From: Rhizophlyctis rosea
Taxonomy: Eukaryota; Chytridiomycota; Chytridiomycetes; Rhizophlyctidales; Rhizophlyctidaceae
Length of the DNA: 45,996 bases
NCBI GenBank assembly: GCA_027596075.1
Contig: JADGJC010000294.1
Location: 3,993-49,988, forward strand
Reading direction: 5' to 3'
Both the position numbers and the translations under genes were made by a program. Shown here piece after piece: positions 11,138-22,169 of the stretch. Every line of letters begins with the position of its first letter. The stretch's first letter is position 1. The notes beneath the pieces are model-generated. The model worked only from the letters and a program-made list of their open reading frames with translations. It ran no database searches and was not told where the DNA came from.

Positions 11138-12344
11138 TCATGCAGTCTTTTTCCTGCCGCCGCCCAACACCTTGCGCCTTTGCGAGATCATGTAGGTGTA
11201 CATACTGTAAAGACCTGCATGGTAGAGTTTAGGCGGAGACTTCTCTCTGGCCAACTGATGTTGAACCTGACTCACCCATCGGCCAGTAGGCAATCAGTGC
11301 AACATAGACCCAGTAGAGACGCGGCTCGATCTTTTGAACGTAAGGAAGAGATTTGATCATCATGAGCCATTCACTTCCGGCGCCCAAGGGGTAGAGGACG
11401 TAGAAGAAGGTGTATCTGTGTATCGAGTTTAGTGCATTGGTTTTATGGAATGTCTCATCTTTTCGCGTTGCTTTTCGTGTGATGAATGCCACACGTACCG
11501 GCACCATAAGAGCCATTTCGGTTGGAGGCCGAAAAGATTCAGTCCGTAGAATAGGTAGCGGACTGCGTCGGCGATGGACCATGCGATGATCATTGTGGTG
11601 TATGGCCAGTATTGGTAGAGCTTTGAGGTAGATCCGTTAGTGGCTCATGACGTTTGGCCGGGCGACGCGTTCCAAAGGTGTTGGCATACTTACCTCAGGA
11701 ACCGGGAAGAGGTTGACGACTGCCCATACGAGGAAGAGGCGGGAGGAGATTTGCATAATTGTTGTTGTAACGGGGGAGCGGACAAAGCCTGCATGGTTGC
11801 GGGGAGGTGTTAGTTCAACACAGTGGGAAGATTGAGAATGTCTCATCGGTGAGTTGATACGCACCGAGCAGAGAGTGCAGGACCTGTTGTGTTTCGATGT
11901 GGGAAGGTGGCAATAAGCATGTGAACAGCGATCTGACTCCCGGAGACATCTCACACTTTCCCCTTCTCGCAAACCAACCCAACCCGCTGCTACTTATCAC
12001 TCCGGCCTCTTACAAGCAACCAACCCCTCCAAGTACGCCCACAAACCCCTGTCGCAAGGTTCACAATTACCCACCTCCAGCACCGCAGCAGTCTGCACCC
12101 ACTTCACAGTCTCAAACGTCGCCGCATAGCTGCGCGAGGTGTCAAAGTTTGAGCGGTAAAGTGATTGGATGAGAGTGTAGAGGGTGATTGTCCAAGCGAG
12201 GAGGGAGATGAAGTTGTAGGAGATGAGGTAGGCTTTGATTGGTGTTGGGGGTTCTGATAAGGAAGAGGATGGGGGAGTGAGATGGGAGGCTTGTGTGAAT
12301 GGAGTTGGGATGTAGAGTTTGCCTTTTGGTTTTGTTGGTGGCAT
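11138..12344 (-). CDS. PHS1: Very-long-chain (3R)-3-hydroxyacyl-CoA dehydratase (Phs1/HACD family)
   Basis: Six exons on the minus strand (12075-12344, 11865-11883, 11694-11788, 11499-11620, 11276-11415, 11138-11214) give 240 residues, close to yeast Phs1. It catalyses the third step of fatty-acid elongation in the ER, removing water from 3-hydroxyacyl-CoA. The catalytic Tyr and Glu are both present seven residues apart in YPLGAGSE (Tyr177, Glu184). Other family blocks include AYLISYNFISLLAW in the first helix, VLHSLLG and AWSIADAVRY. The C-terminus KKTA fits a KKxx ER-retrieval signal. Exon 2 is only 19 bases, yet it encodes the conserved VLHSLLG, which supports it. The intron before exon 11499-11620 ends in AAG. 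An upstream in-frame start at 12404 would add 20 residues. Confidence 0.93.
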
Positions 12345-12846
12345 GATGGCGTGATGGGGGATGAGGGTTGGTGGGTGGGAGGGGACGCGTCTGGAAGGGT
12401 ACATTTGGGTGTGGGAAGATGTGAGTGTGGAAGGGAAGCTTGGTGTGGTGAAGACTTGGAGAAGTGACTTACTGGCTGCAAGCTTTACCTCACGGAAGTT
12501 TTGTGAGGTTGATCAGGAGGAGCGTGGGAATGGGAAAATCTCGCTTTGACAGGCGAGGAACAGATTGACAACTGTGCAGAGCGGCCGGACTTCGGACAGG
12601 GTTTACCCATTCACCACCACGCCATATGATTGGCTGACTCGCCGCAGCATGGGCGGCACAGTCATATCGCAGAAGGGACATCGACAGGTCGACCCACGCC
12701 AGTATTCAATTGCAACCCCAAATCTTGCAAACGTGCAATTTGCCAGCGCCTCACGAAGCAGATCGTAGTATTGGACGCATATATAGAGATATCCTGCCAC
12801 ACCGACAATACCACTCGCAAGTCTCGTTCCTACAAACTCTGCAAAA
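12345..12846. other. Divergent promoter region between PHS1 and the Nudix gene
   Basis: This 502-base spacer lies between two start codons pointing apart, so it should hold both promoters. A TATATA string close to the Nudix start is the only element I can name. Confidence 0.45.
12780..12785 (+). promoter_or_regulatory. Probable TATA element of the Nudix gene
   Basis: TATATA lies 67 bases upstream of the ATG at 12847. Confidence 0.4.
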
Positions 12847-14008
12847 ATGCCTCACTCCACTCTTCTGGACTTGGTCAATCAAGCCAACTCCTTTTCCCAT
12901 GCCTATGAAAGTATCATCCTCGACAATGCGACATCCGGGACCGGCCTGCCACTGTACATATCATCAACACTAATAGGATTTATCCCGCCTCGCGTTATAC
13001 CTCACCTCCACAACCACCCAGACGTCTTTGTCTTTGTAGACGAAGACACAAAAGTGGCAATACACCCGGCATTGCAAACCGAGCAGCAAAGAACACAAGC
13101 AGTAGGCAGCGTCCTCCAATCCTGGCGTGATCAACAACTATTTCCGCAATTGAAGGGATGGCGATCAGAGTGTTATGATGTCTTTGGACCGGCCGAATCT
13201 TCATCATCTTCAACCGCCTTATCATCTTCCACGGCTGCCGCAGACCAAACTGGCCCCTTCCGCCCACGAAACGAAGTGATTTTGCGGGTTGAACGCTCCG
13301 CAGCAGGGTGTCTGGGCGTGAGGAATTACGGATGCCATTTGAATGGATATGTTCGGACCCGGGAAACTGGAGAGATTAAGATGTGGATTGCGAGAAGGAG
13401 CAAGACGAAGCAGACTTATCCGGGCATGTTGGATAATATTGTTGGTGGTATGTCTTTCTCTTTTCTCATAACTGTAGCTTTTGCAAAGATCTTAGCCATA
13501 CTGAGGGATGCTCGAACTTGTAGGAGGTCTCCCGGCAGGTGTAACACCTCATGACAACATCCTCAAAGAATCTCGCGAAGAAGCTTCCATCCCACCAGAG
13601 CTGGCCAGTAAAGCGAAACCTGTTAGTGCAGCAACGTTCTTCATTTCTTCCAAGGAACGTGGGTGGATCCCGGACACGGAATACATATATGATTTGGAGT
13701 TGCCTGAGGACTTCACACCAACTCCTGAGGATGGGGAGGTAGAAGGGTTTTATCTCTTGGATTTCAATGAGGTATGACCTTCTTGTTCTTATGTTTTCTG
13801 GAGTTTGGAGACTATAATTGATCATGATGAATCTTTGCAGGTCAAGGCTCACCTACATAACAAGGAATTCATGCCTGAATCGGCACTGGTAGTTATTGAC
13901 TTTTTGATTAGACATGGGTTCATCCATGCGATGAATGAGCCGGATTATTTGGAGATTTTGGAGGGGCTGCATAGACGGTTGCCCTTTCCTGGTCCGATGT
14001 TTTGTTGA
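12847..14008 (+). CDS. Nudix hydrolase with N-terminal DUF4743 domain (thiamine-damage type, YJR142W-like)
   Basis: Three exons (12847-13447, 13524-13771, 13841-14008) encode 338 residues. The N-terminal ~150 residues correspond to the domain that precedes Nudix in this family. The Nudix box follows from Gly201: GGLPAGVTPHDN, then KESREEA with metal-binding Glu216, Glu219 and Glu220. The C-terminus (PESALVVIDFLIRHGFI) matches the family's end. Relatives in yeast and plants hydrolyse oxidised or otherwise damaged forms of thiamine diphosphate; they were once annotated as thiamine pyrophosphokinase-related. The assignment to this subfamily rests on overall layout and is good; the exact substrate is inferred. 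The middle of exon 1 has a low-complexity Ser insertion. Exon 2 starts exactly inside the Nudix box, and phases are consistent. Confidence 0.86.
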
Positions 14009-14748
14009 ATGGTTCACCAATATAAAGGGACTAGATGATGAGATTCGCTTGGGTACATAAAGTTCGTTCGCTGGTTCAGGGCGACGAGGATCCTCAACTC
14101 AATAATGGTGGCCGCATGCTTGTGTAGCAAGCTGGGGAGTGTCTTCAAGGATGTTTGGATGAGTGGTCAAGTCAGGCAAACATGCTGGTCATCTACCGTT
14201 CCTACATCTGACCATTTGGACACGATTCGCAATAAAATGAATCAAAGTAAGAACTCGGGTGGCTGAATTGCGCAGCATCGAGAGTTTGGCTCCTCGTTTA
14301 ACCCAATAAGGAAATACTAATCTTGCTGTGGCTTTGAAAGATAATTTTTCAAATGTGTTTGATCGCGTCAAAATGGTGGGACAGACACTGTGACACAATC
14401 GCTATCACGAATCTCTCGCACATTTTTGCGGGCTGCGAGAGCTGCCAGTTTCGGAGGTGGTCTGGCCCTATTTATCTTGTGGTCTTATCGCCTATCACCC
14501 GCCTTGGTATCAGTACGGTAGTAAACGGGACCCTTACCCCACGATACTGTGGACTGCGGGAGAGTGCTTATTGCATACCATCGACATTTATTATATAGTG
14601 GGAGGCAGCTGTCGGAGGTCCTTGTTATGAAATAACTCTCCTGTCACCCGTACATAAACGCTGCGACTTTGCCAGCAAAACCTGTTACCACAGCAGTCTC
14701 ATTCACCAACAGTAACACTTCTCCAAAGACCCCCACAAAGTTTTAAAC
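14009..14748. other. Intergenic region
   Basis: This 740-base spacer separates two genes on the plus strand. Short frames on both strands show no motif. A TATATAG string near 14592 is about 155 bases before the next start and could be a promoter element, but it is far away. Confidence 0.4.
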
Positions 14749-15657
14749 ATGGGTGCCAGCGACTGCACAAACACCAATACACTAACAAAGTCCCCACCAA
14801 CCCTCCTAACAACCCTCCTAACCCTCCTCCCCTTCCACCTCGCCCACTACGCCCGCATCCTCCTCTCCTACCTCCCCCAACCCCACCGCCCAACCGGCAC
14901 AATAACCCTCGTCGGCGCCGGCCCCGGCCACATCAACAACCTCACCCTCCTAGCCTACACCCACATCCGCAACGCAGACCTAATCATATCCGATCGCCTT
15001 ATCCACCCGACAATCCTCGCCATAGCCCGCGGGAAGATTCTGCAGTTGCCACGACATGAGAGGAAAGCGTCTGATGATGCGCAGGACGATGCGGATCGGT
15101 GGATGGTGGAGGGGTACCGTGCGGGATTGAGGGTTGTGCGGTTGAAGGGCGGGAACGGGTTTGTCTTCGGTCGAGGAGGGGAGGAAGTTTTGTTTCTTCG
15201 CAGCCAAGGCATAAAGGACATCACCATCGTCCCGGGCATGACATCTTGCGTCGCCGCCGGCGAATCAGCTCTCATCCCCGTAACCCACCGCGGCGTAGCA
15301 GACCAATTCCTCGTCATGACTGGCCGTCGAGAAGGCGGTATGATGCCCAACATCCCGAAATACGAGCCGCGCAGAACGTTAGTTATCATGATGGGGATTG
15401 GGCGGTTGGGGGATTTGGTTAAGAGGTGTGTGGATGAGGAGGAGTTTCCGTCTTGGGTGCCCGTTGCGGTTGTGGAGAAGGGGACGTGGGAGGCGCAGAG
15501 GGTTGTTAGAGGGACTTTGGCGACTATTGAGAGGGTTGTGAAGGAGAGTGGGATCAAGTGTCATGCGATTATTTATGTTGGGGGGGTTGTGGATGTGTTG
15601 AGGGAGGAGATGGGGGGTGTACATGTTGATGAGGGGGTTGATGTTGGAGCGGTTTGA
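14749..15657 (+). CDS. Uroporphyrinogen-III C-methyltransferase (siroheme synthesis, Met1/CobA-like)
   Basis: A single exon encodes 302 residues. The enzyme methylates uroporphyrinogen III at C2 and C7 with S-adenosylmethionine to give precorrin-2, the first step to siroheme, the cofactor of sulfite and nitrite reductases. Family blocks are easy to see: VGAGPG (55-60), the Asp-Arg pair in ISDRLIHP (79-86), RLKGGNGFVFGRGGEE (131-146), PGMTSCVAA (162-170) and PVTHRG (177-182). In the third block the common Gly-Asp-Pro is replaced by Gly-Gly-Asn, a change to note since that loop is close to the active site. The N-terminus (about 17-45) is hydrophobic and precedes the domain, perhaps as a membrane or organelle targeting segment. 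It is one of the few intronless genes here. Confidence 0.92.
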   Translation: MGASDCTNTNTLTKSPPTLLTTLLTLLPFHLAHYARILLSYLPQPHRPTGTITLVGAGPGHINNLTLLAYTHIRNADLIISDRLIHPTILAIARGKILQLPRHERKASDDAQDDADRWMVEGYRAGLRVVRLKGGNGFVFGRGGEEVLFLRSQGIKDITIVPGMTSCVAAGESALIPVTHRGVADQFLVMTGRREGGMMPNIPKYEPRRTLVIMMGIGRLGDLVKRCVDEEEFPSWVPVAVVEKGTWEAQRVVRGTLATIERVVKESGIKCHAIIYVGGVVDVLREEMGGVHVDEGVDVGAV

Positions 15658-16244
15658 TTATGAATTAGAATATACATTGATGGCGTTTGACGCTGCCAAC
15701 GACTTCATTTGATATCAATATATTGTTGATATGCTTGCTTTTGAAGGATATGGGTGGGATCTTCGGTACGAAAATCTTTCAGAGGCTCTACTCCTTTGAT
15801 GTTGGTCGTTCATGCCATTGGCCGGATTCCTTCCCTTCAATTTTCTCTCACACCGCATCACGAAATCCTCATTTGAAACACCAACCATTCAATCGAAACT
15901 TTCGCTTCACATCATTCCCATGGATTTTACTCTCATATGAAGATTGCTATTTACCCTACGTATTCAAGAAATTTCATCACATGACTATGACCCGCCTGCC
16001 TTGCCAGCTCCACTGCCGCCCGACTCCCATCACACAAGCGCGCACCTTTCAACATAGCTAACTGTACTCCGACATGACTACCCTTCTCAGTTGCAACCTA
16101 CAAAGCAACATCGGCATTCTCAGCTGTTATCAGACTGTGGAAGAACTTCACATGCACCCGTAACGCCCGTCGAAGATGCCTTCCCTGCGCCATTACCCAC
16201 GTACTCTGCTTCATATACCACGACACATCATCCGCATCTGCGTT
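15658..16244. other. Intergenic region between convergent genes
   Basis: This 587-base spacer separates the 3' ends of the methyltransferase gene and the F-box/ankyrin-like gene. An open frame at 15687-16061 on the plus strand has no motif and lies downstream of a stop; I take it as chance. Confidence 0.4.
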
Positions 16245-17106
16245 TCACCTGCCATCCCCGGCAACCTCATCAACGACAAATTCCGTCACGAGGTCCAAAA
16301 TATCGCCCAACGACCCAGCATGCGATCCTAACCAGTCCAACTCCTCTTTGTTGCTGGCGAATCGAAATATGTGACGGTACTCGTATTCGCTTATGGGACG
16401 GTGGCTGTGGGCGAGTTTAACCCATTCGACGGATTTGAGATGGGACCGGTAAAAGAGGTTGTTGCTGTTTGGGAGGTTTGATGATGTGAGGAGCGAGCCT
16501 GATGCTTTGAAAGTGGTGCACTGAGAGACTTACACAGTGTCGACATAGCGATCCTTGGGAAGCTCATGGACAAAGGCGAATAAGTACTGTAATACTTCTG
16601 CGTGGTTGTTGAAGGCTGCAAGTATGATAGCTTGGTCTCCTCCGGCTGTATAATGATGTTGAAGGACTTTGCCGGCAAATAAGTTTCCTGTAGCAGCCGC
16701 GGTATAAAGCGCCAGCACACCCGCTCCTGAGAAGCAGTTTTATTCAGCAAACTAGGTTTCTGAGCACGTCCCAACACATGCAAGCAATGTGGCCATACTC
16801 ACTATACGGTTTGGAGTGATAGTCCCAACCAGCGAAGACGGTGTCGAACCCAAACGTCAACATCACTAGCAATATGTCGTTTTGACCGTGCTCTGTGGCG
16901 GCGCAGAGACTTGTTGTGTGGAGTCGGTTTCGCGTTTGTTTGTCTGGACAGCTTTGAATCGTGGATTCGTAGAGTTGCACTAGGAGTTTCGGGTGTCGGT
17001 ATAGGGCTGTTCTGGTGGCTTTGTTGAGGGATAGAAGGGTGTGGAAGGTTCGGATGTTGCAGTGGGGGATGATGTGGAATAGCAGGTCTATGGTGAGGGT
17101 TGTCAT
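16245..17106 (-). CDS. Small F-box-like / ankyrin-repeat-like protein
   Basis: Three exons on the minus strand (16803-17106, 16534-16726, 16245-16464) give 238 residues with consistent phases. The N-terminus (LTIDLLFHIIPHCNIRTFHTLLSLNKATR) has the pattern of an F-box: leucine-rich start and a helix with Leu-Asn-Lys. It is followed by helix pairs that look like degenerate ankyrin repeats, for example LCAATEHGQNDILLVMLTF, LYTAAATGN and IILAAFNNHAEVLQYLF. Such proteins are numerous in fungi and serve as protein-binding adaptors, some as substrate receptors of SCF ubiquitin ligases. That role is an inference; the repeats are too degenerate to be certain. The gene is divergent from the acidic-protein gene, with 362 bases between starts. 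Confidence 0.68.
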
Positions 17107-17468
17107 GGTTGTAGATTTGTGTGGGAAAGAAGAGAGGGGGAATCAATTGCAATCTTGTGCAATCTTGTTCATATGGGAGAGTGCAACGAGATGAGGGGTG
17201 AATTGTGACCCATGGCCACCAGTAGGACCCAGGGCCACGGTCCCCAGAGTATGTGATCACTCAAATGATAGATGCCTGTCGATCACTCCAACTCCCACCC
17301 TCCTTCATCAATTTTTGGGCTATGATCCCCCTTTTCTCCGCCATCGAGATCCAAGTTACTTACTCCGCCAAGCATCGTTCCAGAGTATCTTTGTCATACA
17401 GACCATACAAGAGCGTATCCACATCTCTCTGAACTTCATCAACGCTTTAGCATTGTCCTGGGGAGGCC
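17107..17468. other. Divergent promoter region
   Basis: This 362-base spacer separates two starts pointing apart. No element stands out. Confidence 0.4.
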
Positions 17469-19788
17469 ATGTCCGCCGAGGAGGGAGACGATTATGGGGA
17501 GGATGTGTTTGACGAGGAAGATGTTGAAGGTGTTGGCTTTGGGAATGTGGAGGGACATAATGATGGGTTTGAGGATGAGGAAGTTAGTCAACAACAAGAC
17601 GTGGATGCGGATGGCTATGGTTTTCAGGATGAATTTGAGATGGAGGCTAATCACCAGAAGGGTAGTGAGGTCCAAGATGACGCCGTTGTTGAAAGAGAAG
17701 AAATGTTTGGAGAGGATGGAAATCCGGATGGAAATGTTGGAAGGGTTACGGAAGGGGCGGGGGGAGTTGGTGGAGATGACAGAAGGGAACAGCAGCAAGG
17801 CAACTCAGCGCATGAAGACTATGAAGAGGAGGAGTGGGAAGACGTGCAAGGCGGGAAAGGGGACGTCAGCGCACAGGACGGAGAAGTAGGTGAAGCTTAC
17901 GAGGAGGCAAGCCACTATGAAAACGCAACTTCCAAATCTGAAGCTGAAGGTTCTGGCGGTGATGAGAATATGGCCGGTGAAAGTTGCGATGGAGTTGTGG
18001 AGGACACCTCCGACTCTCCAACAATGAATCATAATTTCGACAGCCCTGACAAACCTCCCGAACTCAGAACACTCTCCCCACCACCCACGCACGCAACTCC
18101 CGATCCCTCACCCAAACCCCACCAACACGCCAAACCACCACACACCCTCCCGCTCCCTCCTCTCCCAACAAAATCCGTTACAATATCCACCGAATCACTT
18201 TCGATACCTTATACTGAAATGGAAACAGATAGTGCATCGACGTCATCGCCGATAACAAAGCATCAGCGACATGTGAATGAAAGAACAGCGAAACCACCCT
18301 GGCGGCCGCCTACGCCTGGTGCACATCCGGATACACGGGTCGGTGTGGAAGGGGGTAAGAGGAGGGGAGGTGGTCGTGGTCGGTTACATGTAGGTAACAT
18401 ACCTCAGAAAGGGAGTTTGCTTCATGAACGATAATTTGGTTCCCCTGTGCGAAGATACCTTGGACTTAAGACATTTTTTTCGGATATTGGTGCCCCAACA
18501 GCTTCATGTGCCCCGTCGCCTCGTCACGCCCATTGAAGAAGGGTCCAGACCTCCGTGGTCTACCCCGACGGGACGGAAACTCCATCAAGCGGACGAGGTT
18601 AAGGAGGAAGCTGAGAGGGTTGTTGAGCGGTTGGAAGGTTGGTCATACTGTGGATTTCCGCTTTTCCACTATCTGGTTTCTGGAATGAGCTGAACTGACA
18701 AACCGTGTACCGCTCTCTTCAAATGAATACATAGCAGCAAAATCGATACCACCATCCATGACACCTTTGCCGTCTTTGGCGCCGGCTGGGTCTTGGAAGG
18801 GAAAGAGACGGTCCCGCTCGCGGTGGAAGTCAAAGAGTGGGGCCAGGTCTCCATGGAGCAGGGGGTCGCATTCGCCCAGCCATATTCCCGCTTCTTCTCG
18901 GTATGGTCAGACGGTATCTGCCGGTGAGTACTGGTTTGTCTGGGATCGCTTCTAATAACATTCCGTCTCCCTATCAGCTTCTCACTCACACTTCATTTCC
19001 ATTATGTACTTGTAAACGGACAACTTACACCGCAACCGGCAGCACCCACACCCCACACGCCCCCCACCGTGTCGGGATTTTGGAAAACCGTCGGATCCCG
19101 CTTCATTTCGCAGATCAACTTACCTGCATGGTCCGCGGGCGCTGTTGCGCAACGTGAGCGGGATCGCGAGAAGATTAGGAAGATGAAGAAGGAATTTGTG
19201 GAACGGGGGTTGACGAAGGAGGAGAGGGATGTTGAGGAGTGTTGGAAGAGGGTTGAGGGGTGTGAGAGGAAGGGGGATTGGGAGGGGGTTGTGAGGGGGT
19301 TGTGTGGTATGTTGGCTGTTTTCGTTGAGGGGATAGGTTTGTGGGGTTAGTGCATTGGGAAAATGTGGGGTTGGGTTTGCAGACAATACGTAAGGTTCCT
19401 GACTGACACGCCCCTCATCGATTTGCACACAGACCACCTCCAAACCCTAACCAACCTCCACAAAACAACCCAAACCCTCCCTCACACCACGACCCACCTC
19501 CTCCTCTCCCTCGCCCTCCTCCGTCTCAACCTCCCGAAAGAGGCGCTGATATCCGCCCTAACGGCCCGGGACATTGTTGCGGGGTTCATTGAGAGGAGGA
19601 CAGAGGAGGTGTTGGGACATAAGGAGGGGAGGATGAAGATACAGGAAAGGATTAGGAGGGATTGTGTTAGGGATTTGGAGATGGAGGGGTGGATTGGGAT
19701 GGAGGCGGATGTTGAGAGGGTTGTGGGTGTTGTTGTTGATTGGAGGTTGAGGGGGGTTGTTGGGGGGGGGGGGGGGGGGGGGTTGTGA
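17469..19788 (+). CDS. Acidic, disordered N-terminus plus unrecognised folded domain
   Basis: I do not recognise this gene. The reading gives about five exons: 17469 to about 18354, about 18455 to 18629-18641, 18735-18923, 18978-19336 and 19433-19788. The last three junctions are phase-consistent; the first two introns are uncertain because several donors fit. The first ~180 residues are rich in Glu, Asp, Gly and Gln, then comes a Pro/Thr/Ser region with a basic Arg/Gly patch. The centre (exons 3-4) has alternating hydrophobic residues, e.g. DTFAVFGAGWVLEGKETVPLAVE and FHYVLVNGQL, which suggests a beta-rich domain. After that come a charged helix (RERDREKIRKMKKEF) and further helices up to the stop. 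The coding end runs through a 21-base G run (19762-19782), so the last residues could be wrong. Confidence 0.5.
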
Positions 19789-20412
19789 ATGAGGTTGATG
19801 GGTGGGATTTGACCCTACCCGACGGGAATTGAGTTGATACGAGAGAAATAAACAAACTCCACTTTGGCGCTTCCCTAGACGAAATCTGAAGGACATTGAT
19901 CTAAATGCATACCCTGCTTACAGGAAATTTTCAGCTGAATTACGCAGGTCCCATTGCTTGAGTCGTTAGTATGTGCGTCAATCCGTCCATTCCATTTCAT
20001 GAAAGTCTGTTTCAATGGACACTTGTATACGTTGCTTTCCATATGGAGGTTGAGTTCGATGAAATCATTGAACCTCGATCTCACATGCGTTCGCCCACCC
20101 TACCACCACCTGCTCTGATAAAATTCTTCAGCAGTATTCGTGTGCTTGGTATGTATATATTTATTCACATTTATCATCCGTCCCCGGAAACCCCGACAAA
20201 CCGATCAGTGGTGCCCTACAAGATCTCCCCTGTAAATGCAAATGAATCTTCAATCAGTATTCATTTCTCCATAAGAAGCGTATCAATCGCTGACTCCCTA
20301 AAGCAAAAATTTCATATTCTCGGGCCCGCCGGCGGCCCCCGCCGCCCCCCCCGCCCGCCCCACGGCCCCCAGAGACAGTGAGCCTGAGGCCGCGACGCCC
20401 AGCCGCACGGAC

Positions 20413-20422
20413 NNNNNNNNNN
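20413..20422. other. Assembly gap (10 Ns)
   Basis: Ten undetermined bases; the real gap size is unknown. Confidence 0.98.
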
Positions 20423-20514
20423 CCTGTCATTGCCACCTTTCATCACATAACTTTTGTTATCTCATATACACCTGACAACCAGGGGTCCCGCCCCCTCACA
20501 AATATTTATGTTGG

Positions 20515-20534
20515 CCCCCCCCCCCCCCCCCCCC
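20515..20534. repeat. Homopolymer of 20 C
   Basis: A C run about 90 bases right of the gap at 20413. Its length is likely imprecise. Confidence 0.9.
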
Positions 20535-20567
20535 AAGCCCCTGCCCACTCCAACGCCACATCTATAC

Positions 20568-21100
20568 TTACTCTCCAGCCGCCGCCGCCTGCAACCTCTG
20601 CTGCCTCCGCAACACCAGCTTCTTCACCCGGAGCTCCAAGTACTCGAATTTGTTCACTTGCCACTTGTGCACTTGGTATCCGGCGCCGACAAAGGCTCCG
20701 CCAAAGACGGCGTGGTAGAGGGGTTCTGTAGTGCGATTGTGGTGGGTGGGGTGTGTGTTAGTGGTTTGTCCGTCAGTTATTGAGCGACGGCGTAGGCCAC
20801 GAAGATAAACAAGTATGTGCCCATTCGCCTCCCACTTGAAAACAAGGACGTTCGCCAATGCAGGAACGTCTACGTACTGAAGAAAAACGGCCTATGCTGC
20901 GCGGCGAGCGCAAACCCACGGACCCACACACCGCTCGCGAACCAGAATGCCATCTTCCCCCAGCTGTATTCTTTTGCGGGTGGCGGGAAGATGACGTAGG
21001 GGCTAATCATTGCCCATTTGTCCCAGGTGTCGTCGGCGCTATACTGACGTTGGTATTCGGGTGGGGGTTGGACGGGGAATTGGACGGGTGTTGTGGACAT
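20568..21100 (-). CDS. Small membrane protein, possibly a mitochondrial complex I accessory subunit
   Basis: Two minus-strand exons (20878-21100 and 20568-20725) join in phase across a 152-base intron with a GTACGT donor, giving 126 residues. The N-terminus is soluble and Pro/Tyr-rich. One hydrophobic helix is seen at about residues 48-70 (KMAFWFASGVWVRGFALAA) and a second, Gly-rich one at about 78-92 (YHAVFGGAFVGAGYQV). A strongly basic, helical tail (LELRVKKLVLRRQQRLQ) follows. Size, layout and basic amphipathic tail recall small accessory subunits of NADH:ubiquinone oxidoreductase, but I cannot name one with confidence. The start was chosen as the first ATG giving a compact N-terminus; in-frame codons continue upstream to 21253. 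Confidence 0.55.
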
Positions 21101-21700
21101 TTTTGAAGCGTGGGTTGGGGGGAAGGGAGGAGGAGGATGATTGTGTTTGGAGGAGGTGTTGTTGGGAGTTGAAGTTGGTGGACGACGGTTTTGGTATGAC
21201 GTGGTATGTGTCATGGTGAGGCTTGGAAGGCTAATGTAAGCAGAAGCTGGCACAGCATTAAGTCCGAAGTCGTGCCTGCATCATTCCCGTGCTAAGTTTT
21301 TAGTACCGTCAACAAGTATTGGTTCTTGGGTGTTTCAGATGACATATCGTCAAGTCACGCTTGCTGACAGTATACTTAGCACTCCTTCTGTGTTTGGTGG
21401 CCCACCCGCCTGATCCTGCCAGTGTGGTTGCTTCCCATAAGCTTCGACCTGTCCCATCTAACATCTAAAGTCTCTTTGCCCTTCGGGCTCAGTACGCACC
21501 GAGGACACAACCCACCATTTTGCTATGAACAACGCCGGGATACCTTGACTGGAAAGGAAGGTGGTAACCGACCCACTGCTTCGATCAAGAAATCAGACGG
21601 GCACCTGACCATCAAAGTAGTTACTCAGGAACGGACCAACTGTGCACAGTCACACGTCCAGAGGCACTGCCTACCCAAAAGGAAGTAAAGGAGACGACCG
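21101..21700. other. Intergenic region
   Basis: A 600-base spacer with no recognisable gene; the left part should hold the promoter of the small membrane protein. Confidence 0.4.
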
Positions 21701-22090
21701 GTGATGATAATCCAAACCTTCAAAGCCCTCAAATCATTGGCGGCCTGCACCCACCTGCGTGTTTACGAAATCCCGCATGGAAACACGCAAGACGTCGAAG
21801 CGCATCACCCGGACCTGGACGTAACCTGGTTATCACAGACAGCCCACCTTTACATCTCCTCCCACCTCGTTCCCAACAACCTACAAAAAACCCCGCTACC
21901 GACGACATCCCCATCTCACAGCTCAACACTCTCGGGACTTTTTTCGCATAACTCTCCTCACTGACGATGCTGTTGGCATGACTTTGTTTTACGACGATGA
22001 TGGGCGGATGTCAGAGTTCAACGCGGAAATTGGGTTGGTGCTGTGGTTTGGTGATACAGTAGAGGAGGGGGTGAGTGCTTTTGGGAAGTA
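21701..22090 (+). pseudogene. Possible gene remnant with frame changes at homopolymers
   Basis: Three short open stretches in three different frames follow one another and together read like one protein: 21701 to about 21890, about 21890-21945 and about 21940-22090. The changes of frame fall at an A6 run near 21885 and a T6 run near 21940. The last stretch is protein-like (GMTLFYDDDGRMSEF). No domain is recognised and no splice pair explains both changes. It may be a decayed gene, a spliced gene with unusual junctions, or sequence with indel errors. Confidence 0.3.
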
Positions 22091-22169
22091 GTCCATGGTG
22101 TTAGAATTGTCTTGCCTGCTGGTGAGCTTGCGGTCTTGCATTGAACCCTGTACAAACTTGGATTTGGAT

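Larger units (their letters stand above)
19789..20567. other. Intergenic region with assembly gap and C-rich artefact-like sequence
   Basis: Between two convergent genes. It includes ten Ns (20413-20422), an unusually C/G-rich stretch just before them (about 20320-20412) and a run of 20 Cs (20515-20534). No gene is visible. Sequence near the gap should be treated as unreliable. Confidence 0.6.

Noticed and set aside
14955..15557. Minus-strand open frame of 200 codons opposite the methyltransferase gene
   Set aside because: The plus strand encodes a well-conserved enzyme; the antisense frame has no motif.
20568..20858. Unspliced minus-strand open frame through the intron of the small membrane protein
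   Set aside because: Removing the 152-base intron gives a better protein, with the hydrophobic helix continuing into the next; the unspliced frame starts without ATG.
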